This document shows positions 54,320 through 64,000 of a DNA stretch of 64,000 bases, piece after piece (within the stretch, counting starts at the first letter, position 1; each line of letters begins with the position of its first letter). Made by a program: the position numbers and the translations under genes. The stretch covers positions 167,778,559 through 167,842,558 of the forward strand of contig CAXKWD010000002.1 in NCBI GenBank assembly GCA_964059195.1, read 5' to 3'. This DNA is from Ectobius pallidus. Taxonomy: Eukaryota > Arthropoda > Insecta > Blattodea > Ectobiidae. Below the pieces are notes generated by a model. That model ran no database searches. It was not told the origin of the DNA and saw only the letters and a program-made list of their open reading frames with translations.

Positions 54320-55135
54320 ATCACATTTCCCTATTTCTACAGCTTCTGTATCATGCAGAACTGCACTACTATAAAATGGATGAGGCCGATTAAAAAATCA
54401 CATTTCCTATTTTGGCAGCTTGTGTATCATACAGAACGGTACCTTCCCTTAATGCCTCAAGAAAGTTTAGGCCAATTCCAAATTGCCTATACTCTTTCTG
54501 CAGCTTTTTTCATGCAGAACAGAGCCTTCTTGTAGTGCTGTAGGAAGCTCCAGTTAAAAAAGCCTATTCCGTTCCTGCGGCTTTGTATTATGAGCAACAA
54601 TACCTTCTCGTAGTGCTGTGAGAAGGCTTAAGCCAGTTTGAAAAATTCTTGTGTCCTGTGGCTTTTTATCATGAAGAACAATGCCATCTCATACCAGTAC
54701 TGCTGTGAGAGGGCTTAATGTCAGTTTGAAAAGTCCCATTATGTTTCTTTGGCTTTGTATCATGAAGGTCAGTGCCATCCCATACCAATAGTAAGAAGTT
54801 TCCAGCCAGTTTGAAAAATCCCATTCCATTCCTGCGACTTTTTATCTTGAAGAACAGTGCCATCTCAGACCTTGGCCAGTTTGAAAAATCCCATTCTGTT
54901 CCTGTTCCTTTTTTATCATGAAGAACAGTGCCATCTCATGCCTGTATTACTGTGAAAAGCCAGTTTGAAAAATCCCATTCAATTCCTGTGGCTTTGTATC
55001 ATGAAGAATTTTGCTATCTTGTACTGCCATGAGAAGGCTTTAGTCAGTTGAAAAATCCCATTCTGTTCCTGCGATTTTGTACGAAGAACATTGTCTTCTC
55101 ATAGTGCTGTGAGAAGGCTTAAGCCAGGACATGGA
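54320..55135 (+). repeat. Irregular tandem array, about 90-125-bp units
   Basis: The recurring words are agtttgaaaaatcccattc, ttcctgcggctttgtatcat, gaagaacagtgccatctca and gctgtgagaaggctta, seen about eight times with deletions. It is an old, partly decayed satellite-like array. Confidence 0.85.
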
Positions 55136-55500
55136 TAATATAATTTTCTCACTTGATATTTTGATGTAGAGTAAGAGGTATTGCGGGGACATCATTTTCA
55201 ATTTTCTCAGCCTGAGCTATGCAACGATAGGTAGCAAGTATGCTATATCAGGAGTCTAAAAAATTCTATCCATTGATATGTTATTCATTGCTGTAGGCTT
55301 TGTATTAATTGAGATGTTTATTGTAAGCCCAGTCAAAATAGGATGGAACATTTTAGTCCTGTGTGCGCAGTATATTACCGGTATCGTGTCTCAGATTTTT
55401 GGGGAAGAATGTGTAAAAGTAATAGTGATTTTCTTTTGATTTTAGCCCTGAAATGGTTGTTTGTCAACAAGAAAGTGGGAAATAAAATATCCCGTAAAGG
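55135..55500 (+). repeat. Direct duplication, copy 1
   Basis: It matches 56157-56575 in the order: catggataatat, agtaagaggtattg, gatatgttattcat, gtagcaagtatg, tttggggaagaa, tgattttcttttgatttta, and aaatggttgt. About 20% divergence. Confidence 0.8.
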
Positions 55501-55744
55501 CTGTAAAATGTTACGTGACTAGGATTTCTGTTTCTTATTATTTCACCCCCTACCAGGCATGATGTGTAAAAGCAATGGGCTGCAAAATTCTAAGTCCTGT
55601 ATGAGAGATAAAAGCGATATCTAGCATTTTCCGAAGAAATAGATTGTGATAAGTTGTTCTTCATCAGTTTAACCTCTAGATACCTTTATAAGGATTTACA
55701 GCTCGGATATCAAAAGTCCTCCATATAATTTATTTTTTAATTAC

Positions 55745-55830
55745 ACGCAAAATACCCAGCCCAGGCGATGCTGGACCTTTTAAGGTAGTCTAATATATAA
55801 AATCAAAAGTGGGTACCGATATGTATGTTC
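55745..55830 (+). mobile_element. Possible Helitron 3'/5' junction
   Basis: A stem-forming ccagcccaggcgatgctgg is followed by acctttt, and then TCTAATATATAAAATCAAAA, a Helitron-like 5' start. No CTRR terminus is clear. Confidence 0.3.
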
Positions 55831-56156
55831 CCTATACAAATCTACATGCTTTGACCAATGTGCACAAAGTTTTGCACCATATCCTGTTCAACCCAGAAAG
55901 TAATACAGTCAACATTAAAATTCAAACAAACCACTCCTTCCCTTGAAAAAATTTATAATTTCAGAAATTAAATATATATATTACGCTGAATTCACAAAAT
56001 GCAATTCATTTCTCACGATGACAATATTGTTTACAAGGTTCATATAAGGCTGTGTAAGTTGGAAGTAACTGAGCCATGGATTGGGCTTTGGGAGAATGAA
56101 GTCAACATAAATAACTATCGAGTGTGATGCATCACATAATGTTCTCTACCCTGAGC

Positions 56157-56575
56157 ATGGAGAATGTCATTTTCTCATTTCACATTTTGATATATATATA
56201 TATATATATATATAGATATATAGATATATAGAATAAGAGGTCGTATTGTGGGACAGCAGTTTTAGTTGTCTAAGCCTGAGTTTGTGCCAACGATGGGTGG
56301 TAGCGAGTATGTTATGTCAGAAGTCTCTAAGTATCCTACCCAATGATATGTTATTCATCGTTTTAGGCTTTTTTAATAGGGATGGTTATTGTAAGTCAAG
56401 CATGTAAAAAGAGACAAAATAAGATGGCACATTTTTAGTTATTTGTTTGCTATAAATTTTTATGTCCCAGGTATTTGGGGAAGAAAATGTGAATGTGATA
56501 TTGATTTTCTTTTGATTTTAACCCCAAAATGGTTGTATGGCAACATGAAAGCAGGAAACACAATATCCTATGGAA
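56157..56575 (+). repeat. Direct duplication, copy 2
   Basis: Counterpart of 55135-55500, with a (TA)n expansion at 56190-56232. Confidence 0.8.
56190..56232. repeat. (TA)n microsatellite
   Basis: TA run with two tagatata interruptions. Confidence 0.9.
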
Positions 56576-57796
56576 AATGAAGTTAATTCTGAAGAAAAAT
56601 AAGTTAATAAAAATCTGAACAAGTAAATCCTTTTTAACAAGGGCCCAGTAACCACAACTAGAGGTTGGTGGCTTAGTTGTTCCACTTTCAACTTGGACAC
56701 ATCAATTTATGATGATGTTCAAAAACTTTCAGAATAATGAACTTCAGTTTCACAATTTTTCTGGAAAGGTTGGAAATTATTTTGTGTTTCACTGTTTGAA
56801 AAAGGGATACTGAAACACAAATTATTATATGATTTATGCAGTATTTTGGGAGGAAAGGTGGGGAGAGGGATAAAACTACATTCATGTACTGTAGTTGATG
56901 TAATACTGAAACAGTGATTACGGTGAGTACCAGTAACTGTATATAATCATTATTGTTATACAAGTAAAATTTCGAGATATTACACCTCAAAATACGGTAA
57001 AAAACATTCCAAGATGTTGGCTGCGTTTGCTTTGACTATTTCATTCATACGCCGTGTGTTTGATATTAGCCAATAATGTTTAACAATTCCTCAGATATAG
57101 ATCAAACACGATTGTTTATCTTATAATATGCTTCTTAGGGTTGCAAGTATGCAATTTTATCTGATAAAACAGTAGCTCTTTACTGGACAACTAAGTCCTC
57201 AATGTGTGGTGATTAATACCTCACATGCTGCCAGTGAACAGTATGAAAACATGTCTTATACAACATAACTTGTTAGTAGGCCTACATTAAAATAATATAA
57301 ATCTCCATTGATCAAAAACACAATTTCGTTTTGGTGCAAGCAATTTCGTGTACTTTTATAGCGTTTTGATGTAAGCAATTATGACAACGTCCTCCATCTT
57401 GCACACTATTGGTAACTCGGACCGATTCATGGACTGTTCATTCATTTAGTATGCTGTGATCTTATGGCTGACAGAATGTTGACAACAAAGTAAGAAAATA
57501 ATTATGAATTGCAAAATCCGTTATATTTTATTCATGGAATAGTCTGAACAACTCATATTCTCTCGTGGGATTACCTATGATAAATTAGTAGGAAACATAA
57601 GTGAAACTACTATCATATCCTGTATTTGGAAGTGTTAGTAGTCCACATCCTTTTAAAAAGCATTAAGTGTCAGTAACCGTTGTTGGTTATTGGTACAGTA
57701 TTTATTTATTTATTTATTTGCTGTTGGTTGGTTTTAAATATGGTTAATTAACGACGGGGATGTACTGCAACTTAGGCCTATGACCGTTGCTGGTGT
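56576..57796. other. Non-coding gap
   Basis: Nothing supported. Contains (TTTA)n at 57700-57720. Confidence 0.4.
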
Positions 57797-57875
57797 GCTG
57801 GAATTTAGTCCCACAGGATTCTTTTACATGCCTGTAATTCTGGCAAAGAAAGCCCAATACTGACTGCACCATCCA
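57797..57875 (-). mobile_element. SINE fragment, family D-like
   Basis: cccacaggattcttttacat and gcctgtaattctggca correspond to tggagttcttttacgtgccg and taaatctatgaca in the family D SINE. Very short and diverged. Confidence 0.35.
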
Positions 57876-58339
57876 GGTCGGCATATATTTATTGTATTTA
57901 TTAAAAAATGAATATCACAGATTTAGAAATCTTTCCCCCCCCCCCCAGAAAAGAATGAATACATTTCACATGTTTAGTGGAGAAGTAGGGGCAATGTTGT
58001 TATTGACATCCTACCTTTCCTGAAAATAATATATGGTAGGCTATTTTTAAGCAGCTTTTTGGCATGAAAGTGCTGTGAGCTGTCACACTTACAATATATA
58101 TATATATATCAGTTGCTGTTCTGTCAAAAATTCTTCATCTCCTGTAGACCTACATGTTTTAGGACTTTCATTCTTACTATTGCATGTTGCATCATGCACA
58201 ATCATCTGAGCAATTGGTGCTCACGACATTGTAGAACTTACTGTGTTTGTATTGATCCTTAGTTCTAGTGAGTTTTTTCCTTCAGAAACAATACTAAGTA
58301 GCCTAAGTATAGTTTACGGTATTTTTCTCTATGGACTAT
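57876..58339. other. Non-coding gap
   Basis: Nothing recognised. Short C run (about 57935-57946) and (TA)n (about 58094-58109). Confidence 0.4.
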
Positions 58340-58510
58340 CCACATAGACACACACACATACAGAGACATGTTTCAGAAAATAGTATTTTTGGATTCAGGG
58401 GACCTCAGAACGTGTATTTGTGTTAAAAACACAGATTCTAATTTAGAGGTAGAAAATAATACTTCCTCTACCTATAGTGTCTTGGTATGGGCAGAGGAAG
58501 TAATAAGACT
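58340..58510 (+). repeat. Dispersed repeat family F, copy 3
   Basis: cagagacatgtttcagaaaa, aatagtatttttggattcag, ggggacctcagaacgtgtat, then a ttcctctacctata...ggcagaggaa hairpin and gtaataa. Confidence 0.75.
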
Positions 58511-60074
58511 AACAATAAGATATATAAGTTAGTTAGGGCAACATTACTATCACTTTTCCTTAAATGCAGCAAAGTGCCCAATTCATTTTCTGCTTCGTAT
58601 TTTGTTTTCTAAATAACTCAGTCTGTTGGGCAACAAAGTCAGAGTTTTTTTTTTATTTTTTTTTATCTAGATGACTTCATTGATTTTCTTCTGATCAGTT
58701 GTTGTGGAACATTCTTTATGGGACATCTCTTGGCATATTTTGTTTTACAATAACATTTTCTTGGCAAGATACGCTGTGTTTAAACAGACCGACATAGGAA
58801 AGCATGTTCTGATTTTGGTATTTGTGAAATTGGATGATCTTAGAATCCAGATGTTATGATATTTTATGTTTAGTGATAAGTATACACTATCCAATTTTTA
58901 AGCTGTAAGGGTTCAGATTTCACCCAAGCTGTTGAACTCTGCCTGAAAAATCTCTAACTGGGTACCACAATGCATTTACACCCCTATTTTTGCAGTATTT
59001 GCAAAGGAATACTTATTTACAATCTTGATGTACAGAAATGGATGCTGCAAGATCCAACTTTAGATGAATGTTAACATGTTAATAGAAATCTTTTTTACCT
59101 GAACAATCTAGAACAAGTGGGCAGCGTTTTCAAACTTCCTTAATGTAACTTATTTATGTTTTCCTTATTGCCATTCATTATACACAGAAAAAAGCAAATT
59201 TCTCCCTTACCTAGCCTTATTTTTCCAGTCTTCAATTCAGATGCTTTATTTGTCTTGATATTGAATAAAGTTCATTTGTCCTTTATTTTTGGTAACAGAA
59301 ACTGTAAACCGTAAGAGTGCACCACTCTGTCGCATTGATCTCTTTGTACATCGAATACGTTGACAGAAGGACTATTATAACATGCATGGAAAAGGTTAAA
59401 AGTTAAAACTTATGTTATATAATTTGTTCGTATAATTTAGGCCTACTCTTATAATATTCATGAGTGAAAGACGAATAAATACAAACAGGCCTACCTATTT
59501 AATTTAATGCCATTACTCATTAGCAATAATATAATGCTTTAGACATCTTCACGTTTGATCTAATTATGCACAATAGTAATAAAATCAAGAAACCTAGTCT
59601 AGAATGGTATATTGATTTGTGCATAATAGAACAATGACAGCAGCCTAGTCTGCCTAAGGCCTGACTACTTCCCTGGCAGATAGTTTCATCTGTTATATGT
59701 TTATGGCAATACATTGTGGATATCAGAGCTTCCTGTTTAACAGTGAAGCCAATCTGAATCATAGTCCATGAGTCGAAAGTAGCATATTTTGTGGTAGAAG
59801 AGCTTGAATCCAGTGTTCATGCCACATATCGTAAATTTACTACAGGCTGCAGTCTAATAGGCCTGCTCTTTCTAGCACTTTCCCCAAGAAATTTAGTAAC
59901 CCTATTGGCAGGAACTTTTAGCTTAGACAGGGGTGAACACCCCCCTCACTCTCCGGTTTCATGAAAAGTAACTTCGTATCGCTTCAACCTCATGAAAAGT
60001 ACCTCCATTTACAAATAGTGGAATAACAATAAGCCTATTCCAAAACTTCCTCCCAAAGAAAAGCTATTACTGTA
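58511..60074. other. Non-coding gap
   Basis: No gene or delimitable repeat is seen. Confidence 0.4.
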
Positions 60075-60590
60075 TCTTTAAGAAGTGTTTTTCTGTCTGT
60101 GTGTGATGCTCAGCTAAATCTAGGGAACACAGAGAACTGACATTTTTAAAATAGATGGATTGAAGGGTGTCCGAATGTACATCGAAGCCGGATTTTTAAT
60201 TTTAGCTTTCGTTCGAGAGTTATGAGCGAAAAAAATGTCAGAAAACGTGATCTTCCCTTATCGAATTACCACCAGTTTTTGCTAAAATATTTCAATTGTA
60301 AATTGAATAGCGGGTAACTTTACTCTGCTGCGATAACAACCGGGAAAGAAGAGCATCGCCGAACTATAGATTTTTTTTTCTCAACATAACTCATCAACTT
60401 GTCTATCGCTTCGATTTTGTTAGCCCATTGATTCATTTGTTTATAACGTAACGGCACGCAAAGATATGAAATGTGGGCCTAGATGGGAAAACATTCGATC
60501 ATTTGGACGGGGGGTTTGGTGCTAGGGATTTCTAATCTGATGGTCGTTTCTTACCCTGGCGGCGCATTTTAATCGTGAAATGCACCTCTG
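60075..60590 (+). mobile_element. Diverged Helitron copy
   Basis: It opens TCTTTAAGAAGTGTTTTTCT and contains tgctcagctaaatcta, acatcgaagccggatttt, tagctttcgttcgagagtta and gattcatttgttta, in the order found at 3557-4090. No hairpin-CTRR end is visible. Confidence 0.72.
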
Positions 60591-60869
60591 AGCCGGACTT
60601 TTAGCTTTTTAATTACCAATAGTTTTAATTGTTTATGCATGATTTGCGTGTAAGGGTTAGGTTAATGAACCTGTGGTTGGTTTTAATCGTTTTATTTAGA
60701 ATTTGTATGCCGATATGGCAGCTCAAGATTCGTTTTAGTCGTTTATTTATTTACTGCGTCTAACAACATAATTAAAAATTATGTAAAAACGATTTAATAT
60801 AATGTTCTATTTAAATAAAACATATAGCGGTTGAGTAAACAATTGAAGAAGAGTTTATCAGTTTGACTT

Positions 60870-61060
60870 TCGATCGATCTGTCTGCCTTCCTGCCTGTCA
60901 TGCCCAGCTAAAACCCCGCCACGTTGAGATCTGAAATTTTTTACATAGATGGACTGAAGGAGGTTCGAATGCACCTCGAAGCCGGATTTTTTTATATTTG
61001 CTTTCGTTTACGAGTTGTGAACGAAAAGCTGGCAAAAAAAGTTATTTTTTGCACTTCCGA
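60870..61060 (+). mobile_element. Diverged Helitron copy, 5' part
   Basis: gatctgtctgcc, tgcccagctaaaac, cacctcgaagccggattttt and gctttcgtttacgagttgtg match the first 200 bp of the 2878-4494 units. The 3' part is absent. Confidence 0.7.
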
Positions 61061-61569
61061 AGTACCACTTTTGGCTGATTATGATATATTTTAATATTGA
61101 TTGCAGACAGGTTTGCCAGATGTGACTAATTTGCGTGTAATGAGGCTAAAATATTTTCTGAAAATTAGAAACATGTTTTTGGCTATTGCTAAATTACTAG
61201 TTCCTGATTGATTTAACATTATATAAATAGGATAAAACATATGATGATGAAACTAAAGATGACTGCGCGAGTCAGCTCATTGCCTGCTTTTGTAGTGTAT
61301 CAGTTTGAGTGCGAGGGTTTCGCTTAGTGTTTCATCTTAACTTTTTTTTATTTTTTAATTTTTTTTTAATGTCAAGAAACATAATTTATTGATGCATCAA
61401 AAGACTGCCAAACTTCTTAAAAACGAGCCCGTGAAGTCTAGTACTTCTTTGGTACAATTTTCTAAAAAGAAAGAAAAAAAAAAAAACAGTGTACCACTCC
61501 AAACCAATGCTGTATATATCTTAACACAAAACTAATTTTCCCGAATGTACAAACCAGACAGGGATCAGT

Positions 61570-62055
61570 CATGAATCCAATATTCATACTCGCACAATTC
61601 CTTACAAACCATGGAAAATTCCTCCAATACCTGAACAAAATTGGAAACACGCCATCACCGAAATTCTCATGCTCAGAAGACAACCAAATCAGCGATACAC
61701 CTACTACTCCACTGCAAACTACAAGACAAAAACAGGCCACGTTATATGAGGAAATCCAACATAGTTCTACGAAAAGTGATCGCATCTCCACCAACAATCA
61801 AGTTTATATGTTAAATCTACAAGACACTACCTTGAAAGCTAAACTGTTTATATTTTAATTTCCTGAAACACTAACTACCTTGAAACCTAAACTGATTATA
61901 TTTTGTTTAATTTCCTGCAACACTATCTCAGCTACTGTGTTTTATCCTATACAATGTAAACATTATGTATACTGAGACTAAATATCCTGCGATATACCCT
62001 CAGGGTAAAACGCAAGTTGTAAATAAATATCTAAATAAATTTTAAAAAAAACTTC
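61570..62055 (+). pseudogene. LINE C-terminal fragment with A-rich 3' tail
   Basis: The open frame 61571-61855 reads ILAQFLTNHGKFLQYLNKIG and then PSPKFSCSED. The NHGKF..YL......P.C.C pattern resembles the block after the RNase H or RT domain in Jockey/R1-type LINEs (TGHG-x-F...YL...C.C). The Cys/His cluster is incomplete. About 190 bp of 3' UTR ends in aaataaattttaaaaaaaa at about 62030-62050. 5' truncated. Confidence 0.5.
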
Positions 62056-63429
62056 AACATTAAGCGTGTTATTGCAGTATTAGTTCAGTCGATCATTTGA
62101 GGGATATTAGGTATATATGGCCGAGTGCACCAACCTCGGTATTCTGAATACTCCGGTAAAGTCATACTTTCGTTGCATCGTGCTTGGTTTCGATTTTTAC
62201 CGCGGTAAGTTGCTAACCGGCCGTGAAGGAGCTGTAAAGTGAGAAAACCGTGGTTTTCTTTCCAAGATGGAGATCAGCGTAATGTATCATATTTTCGATA
62301 TCTAGGACAAAAGCTAATTGAACATAATGAATAACGAGAGACAGGTGGGATCAATTTGAAGAATGAACGTTGGTACATATCTTTGCAAATACTGTGCTGT
62401 AACATCGATTGAAATGACCTTCCTTTCTTACCTCAACCAAACCAGGTCCATCCAGTAGTAGGCGTAATCAACTCATTTTCACGATTGGTACGGTACCTGT
62501 GGTGTTTGAATTCAAAGTCAGACATATATATGCAATGTAATATTCCATTTTTTCCCCTTATGAACGTTTATTACTGAACAATAAGGCAACAAATAAATGA
62601 AATATGGAAAACCAGTGGGCCTAGGCCAAATTTACAGTGAAGGGCTGCATGCATCACGATATAGCCTGTGTAACGGTATAAGGGGGTATGTAATCAATTT
62701 ATCGTACTTGCACGTACGCGAACATAATTATAACAGACCTTTCGTGGATATGTACATGACTTTGCACCTGAAATTTCCACTAGTCGAACGGGAATAAAAG
62801 CGAGGCTATGTTGAACTCAGAACAGAGATTTCGTTGTGTTGCTTTGCCTTGGATTGCACAAGTTGAGAATTTATTTTTTAAATATAAAAGTTATTTATTG
62901 AAATATACAGAAAGGATTACATTAACAGAAATAATGAACAGAAACACTGTAAACATTGCTGCCAAGAATAGATAAGTGAGTCACCTTGACTGGCAGACGT
63001 GCAGAGAGAGAGAGAGAGAGATCGAAACTAGCGGCCATGGAAGAAACCAACACAAATTGCTCCATGAGAATGGTTTCGTAGCAGAGTAACAGCGATATAT
63101 TCGAGCGTTTGGAAACCTCGGTATTGTAGCAATGGTGCACAGGTTTTCTTAGAATACCCCGGTTACGAAACAGCTGAGAAAACCGGAGAATGGTGCACTC
63201 GGGCAATAGGCTATATGTTTTAAAGTGGTTAAAAATAGCTATTTTTTAATATAATCGCGTTATTGTTCAGGCAAAAAAGAGTTCCTGGCTTATAATTACC
63301 CTCGGAGAATTTTTGCGAAAAAATGTTTCAAATAAAAGTTGGTATAAGCCAAGATCTGTAAACTATAGTTTACAAGCCTTGGGTATAAGCAACCCATGTA
63401 CAACCTTAAAGAAGTTCGTTATATTCGTG
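62056..63429. other. Non-coding gap
   Basis: Nothing supported beyond a (GA)n run at 63003-63022. Confidence 0.4.
63003..63022. repeat. (GA)n microsatellite
   Basis: About ten GA dinucleotides. Confidence 0.9.
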
Positions 63430-63735
63430 TTCGAGAAAATAGCGAAACACGAAATTCTCTTTATGTAAAGGCCCCTTAAAAATAAGATAAAGTAGTCGCC
63501 AATCTTCGTGTCCTATCCTCAGAAGGCAACTAAAACCCAAATACAAATTTTTTTTATACGATTTTCCGTTCTGGAGGTAGGCTGTTCACAGATACACAGA
63601 CATGTTTCCGAAAATAGTATTTTCGGATTCATGGGCCTCAAAACGTGTGTATGTTAAAAACTCGACTTTGGGGGTCGAAAACGATATTTCTTCTACCTAT
63701 AGTACCTTTGGTACGAGCAGAGGAAGTAATAACAT
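63430..63735 (+). repeat. Dispersed repeat family F, longest copy
   Basis: It contains ccaatcttcgtgtcctatcc, tacgattttccgttctgga, acacagacatgtttccgaaa and a gggtcgaaaacgatat block. It ends in the hairpin ttctacctatagtacc...ggtacgagcagag and gaagtaataa. Its extra 5' part matches the minus-strand copy at 31950-32200. Confidence 0.78.
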
Positions 63736-63896
63736 TATGTAATTCATGGAATTTATGCAGAAACTACGTCAGTATTAATAAATGTAATGGTCTGATTATA
63801 TTTCTGCTAAAGAAATTAGCGGTTGAATTAATAAACGCGCGCCAAGCCGCGGACAGCTACTAAATTCATTTTAAAAAGTGTGCTTAGTGCTTGATA

Positions 63897-64000
63897 CATA
63901 GGCGTAACCAGGCTGACCATATAGGGAGGGTTATAACGTCTGGGGGGTAATGGGGGTCCGGGGGTCCTCCCCCGGAAAATTTAAAAAATCAGGATGCACA
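63897..64000 (+). mobile_element. Probable hAT-like 5' end, cut by window edge
   Basis: cataggcgtaaccagg followed by gggggtccgggggtcctccc and an A-rich run resembles the left subterminal module of the hAT at 6309 and the inverted module at 37490-37630. No TSD can be tested. Confidence 0.35.

Overview
This is animal nuclear DNA, almost certainly from an insect. It is AT-rich, has long gene-poor stretches, and is packed with insect-type transposable elements (TEs): tRNA-derived SINEs, CR1/Jockey-, RTE- and R1-like LINEs, hAT elements and their short derivatives, Helitrons, and one solo LTR. The mix of RTE-like and hAT families, with very large non-coding spaces, fits a large-genome insect such as a cockroach or termite. 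That placement is inference. No prokaryotic gene, operon, CRISPR array or viral genome is visible.

Layout. 0-13 kb is a TE mosaic: a SINE (343-643), a hAT miniature (1127-1771), a solo LTR (1847-2751), head-to-tail Helitrons (2878-4494), an RTE endonuclease fragment split by a second hAT miniature (about 4520-5850), a 2-kb hAT (6309-8289) that swallowed a SINE, an R1-like LINE end (8975-10312), another hAT miniature (10429-10854) and a 5'-truncated CR1-like LINE (11225-12335). 12.3-18.9 kb is an old minus-strand RTE LINE, into which a CR1/Jockey-type LINE of about 4.4 kb (13598-18046) has inserted. That LINE keeps both reading frames open. 19.5-21.9 kb is a hAT inside a hAT. 22-32 kb holds SINEs, microsatellites and a possible spliced gene remnant (25.2-26.4 kb). 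34.0-37.75 kb is a 3.7-kb composite hAT full of tandem repeats. 38-40.3 kb looks like the 5' region and first coding exon of a host gene of unknown identity (ATG at 40207, donor at 40305). 40.3-64 kb behaves like intron or intergenic DNA with scattered repeats, including a triplicated tRNA-like unit (49.26-50.35 kb).

The most notable observation concerns the CR1-like LINE. ORF1 (PHD finger plus SGNH-type esterase) and ORF2 (APE endonuclease plus reverse transcriptase) lie in different frames. ORF2 has no ATG before its endonuclease domain. The overlap contains a T TTT TTA heptamer in exactly the phase needed for a -1 ribosomal frameshift, 9 nt before the ORF1 stop. All other protein-coding traces in the window are broken TE remnants, apart from the two possible host-gene fragments.

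Many insertions are supported by paired target-site duplications (TSDs) and, in several cases, by an identifiable empty site, so their order can be read directly from the sequence. All counts and alignments here were made by eye.
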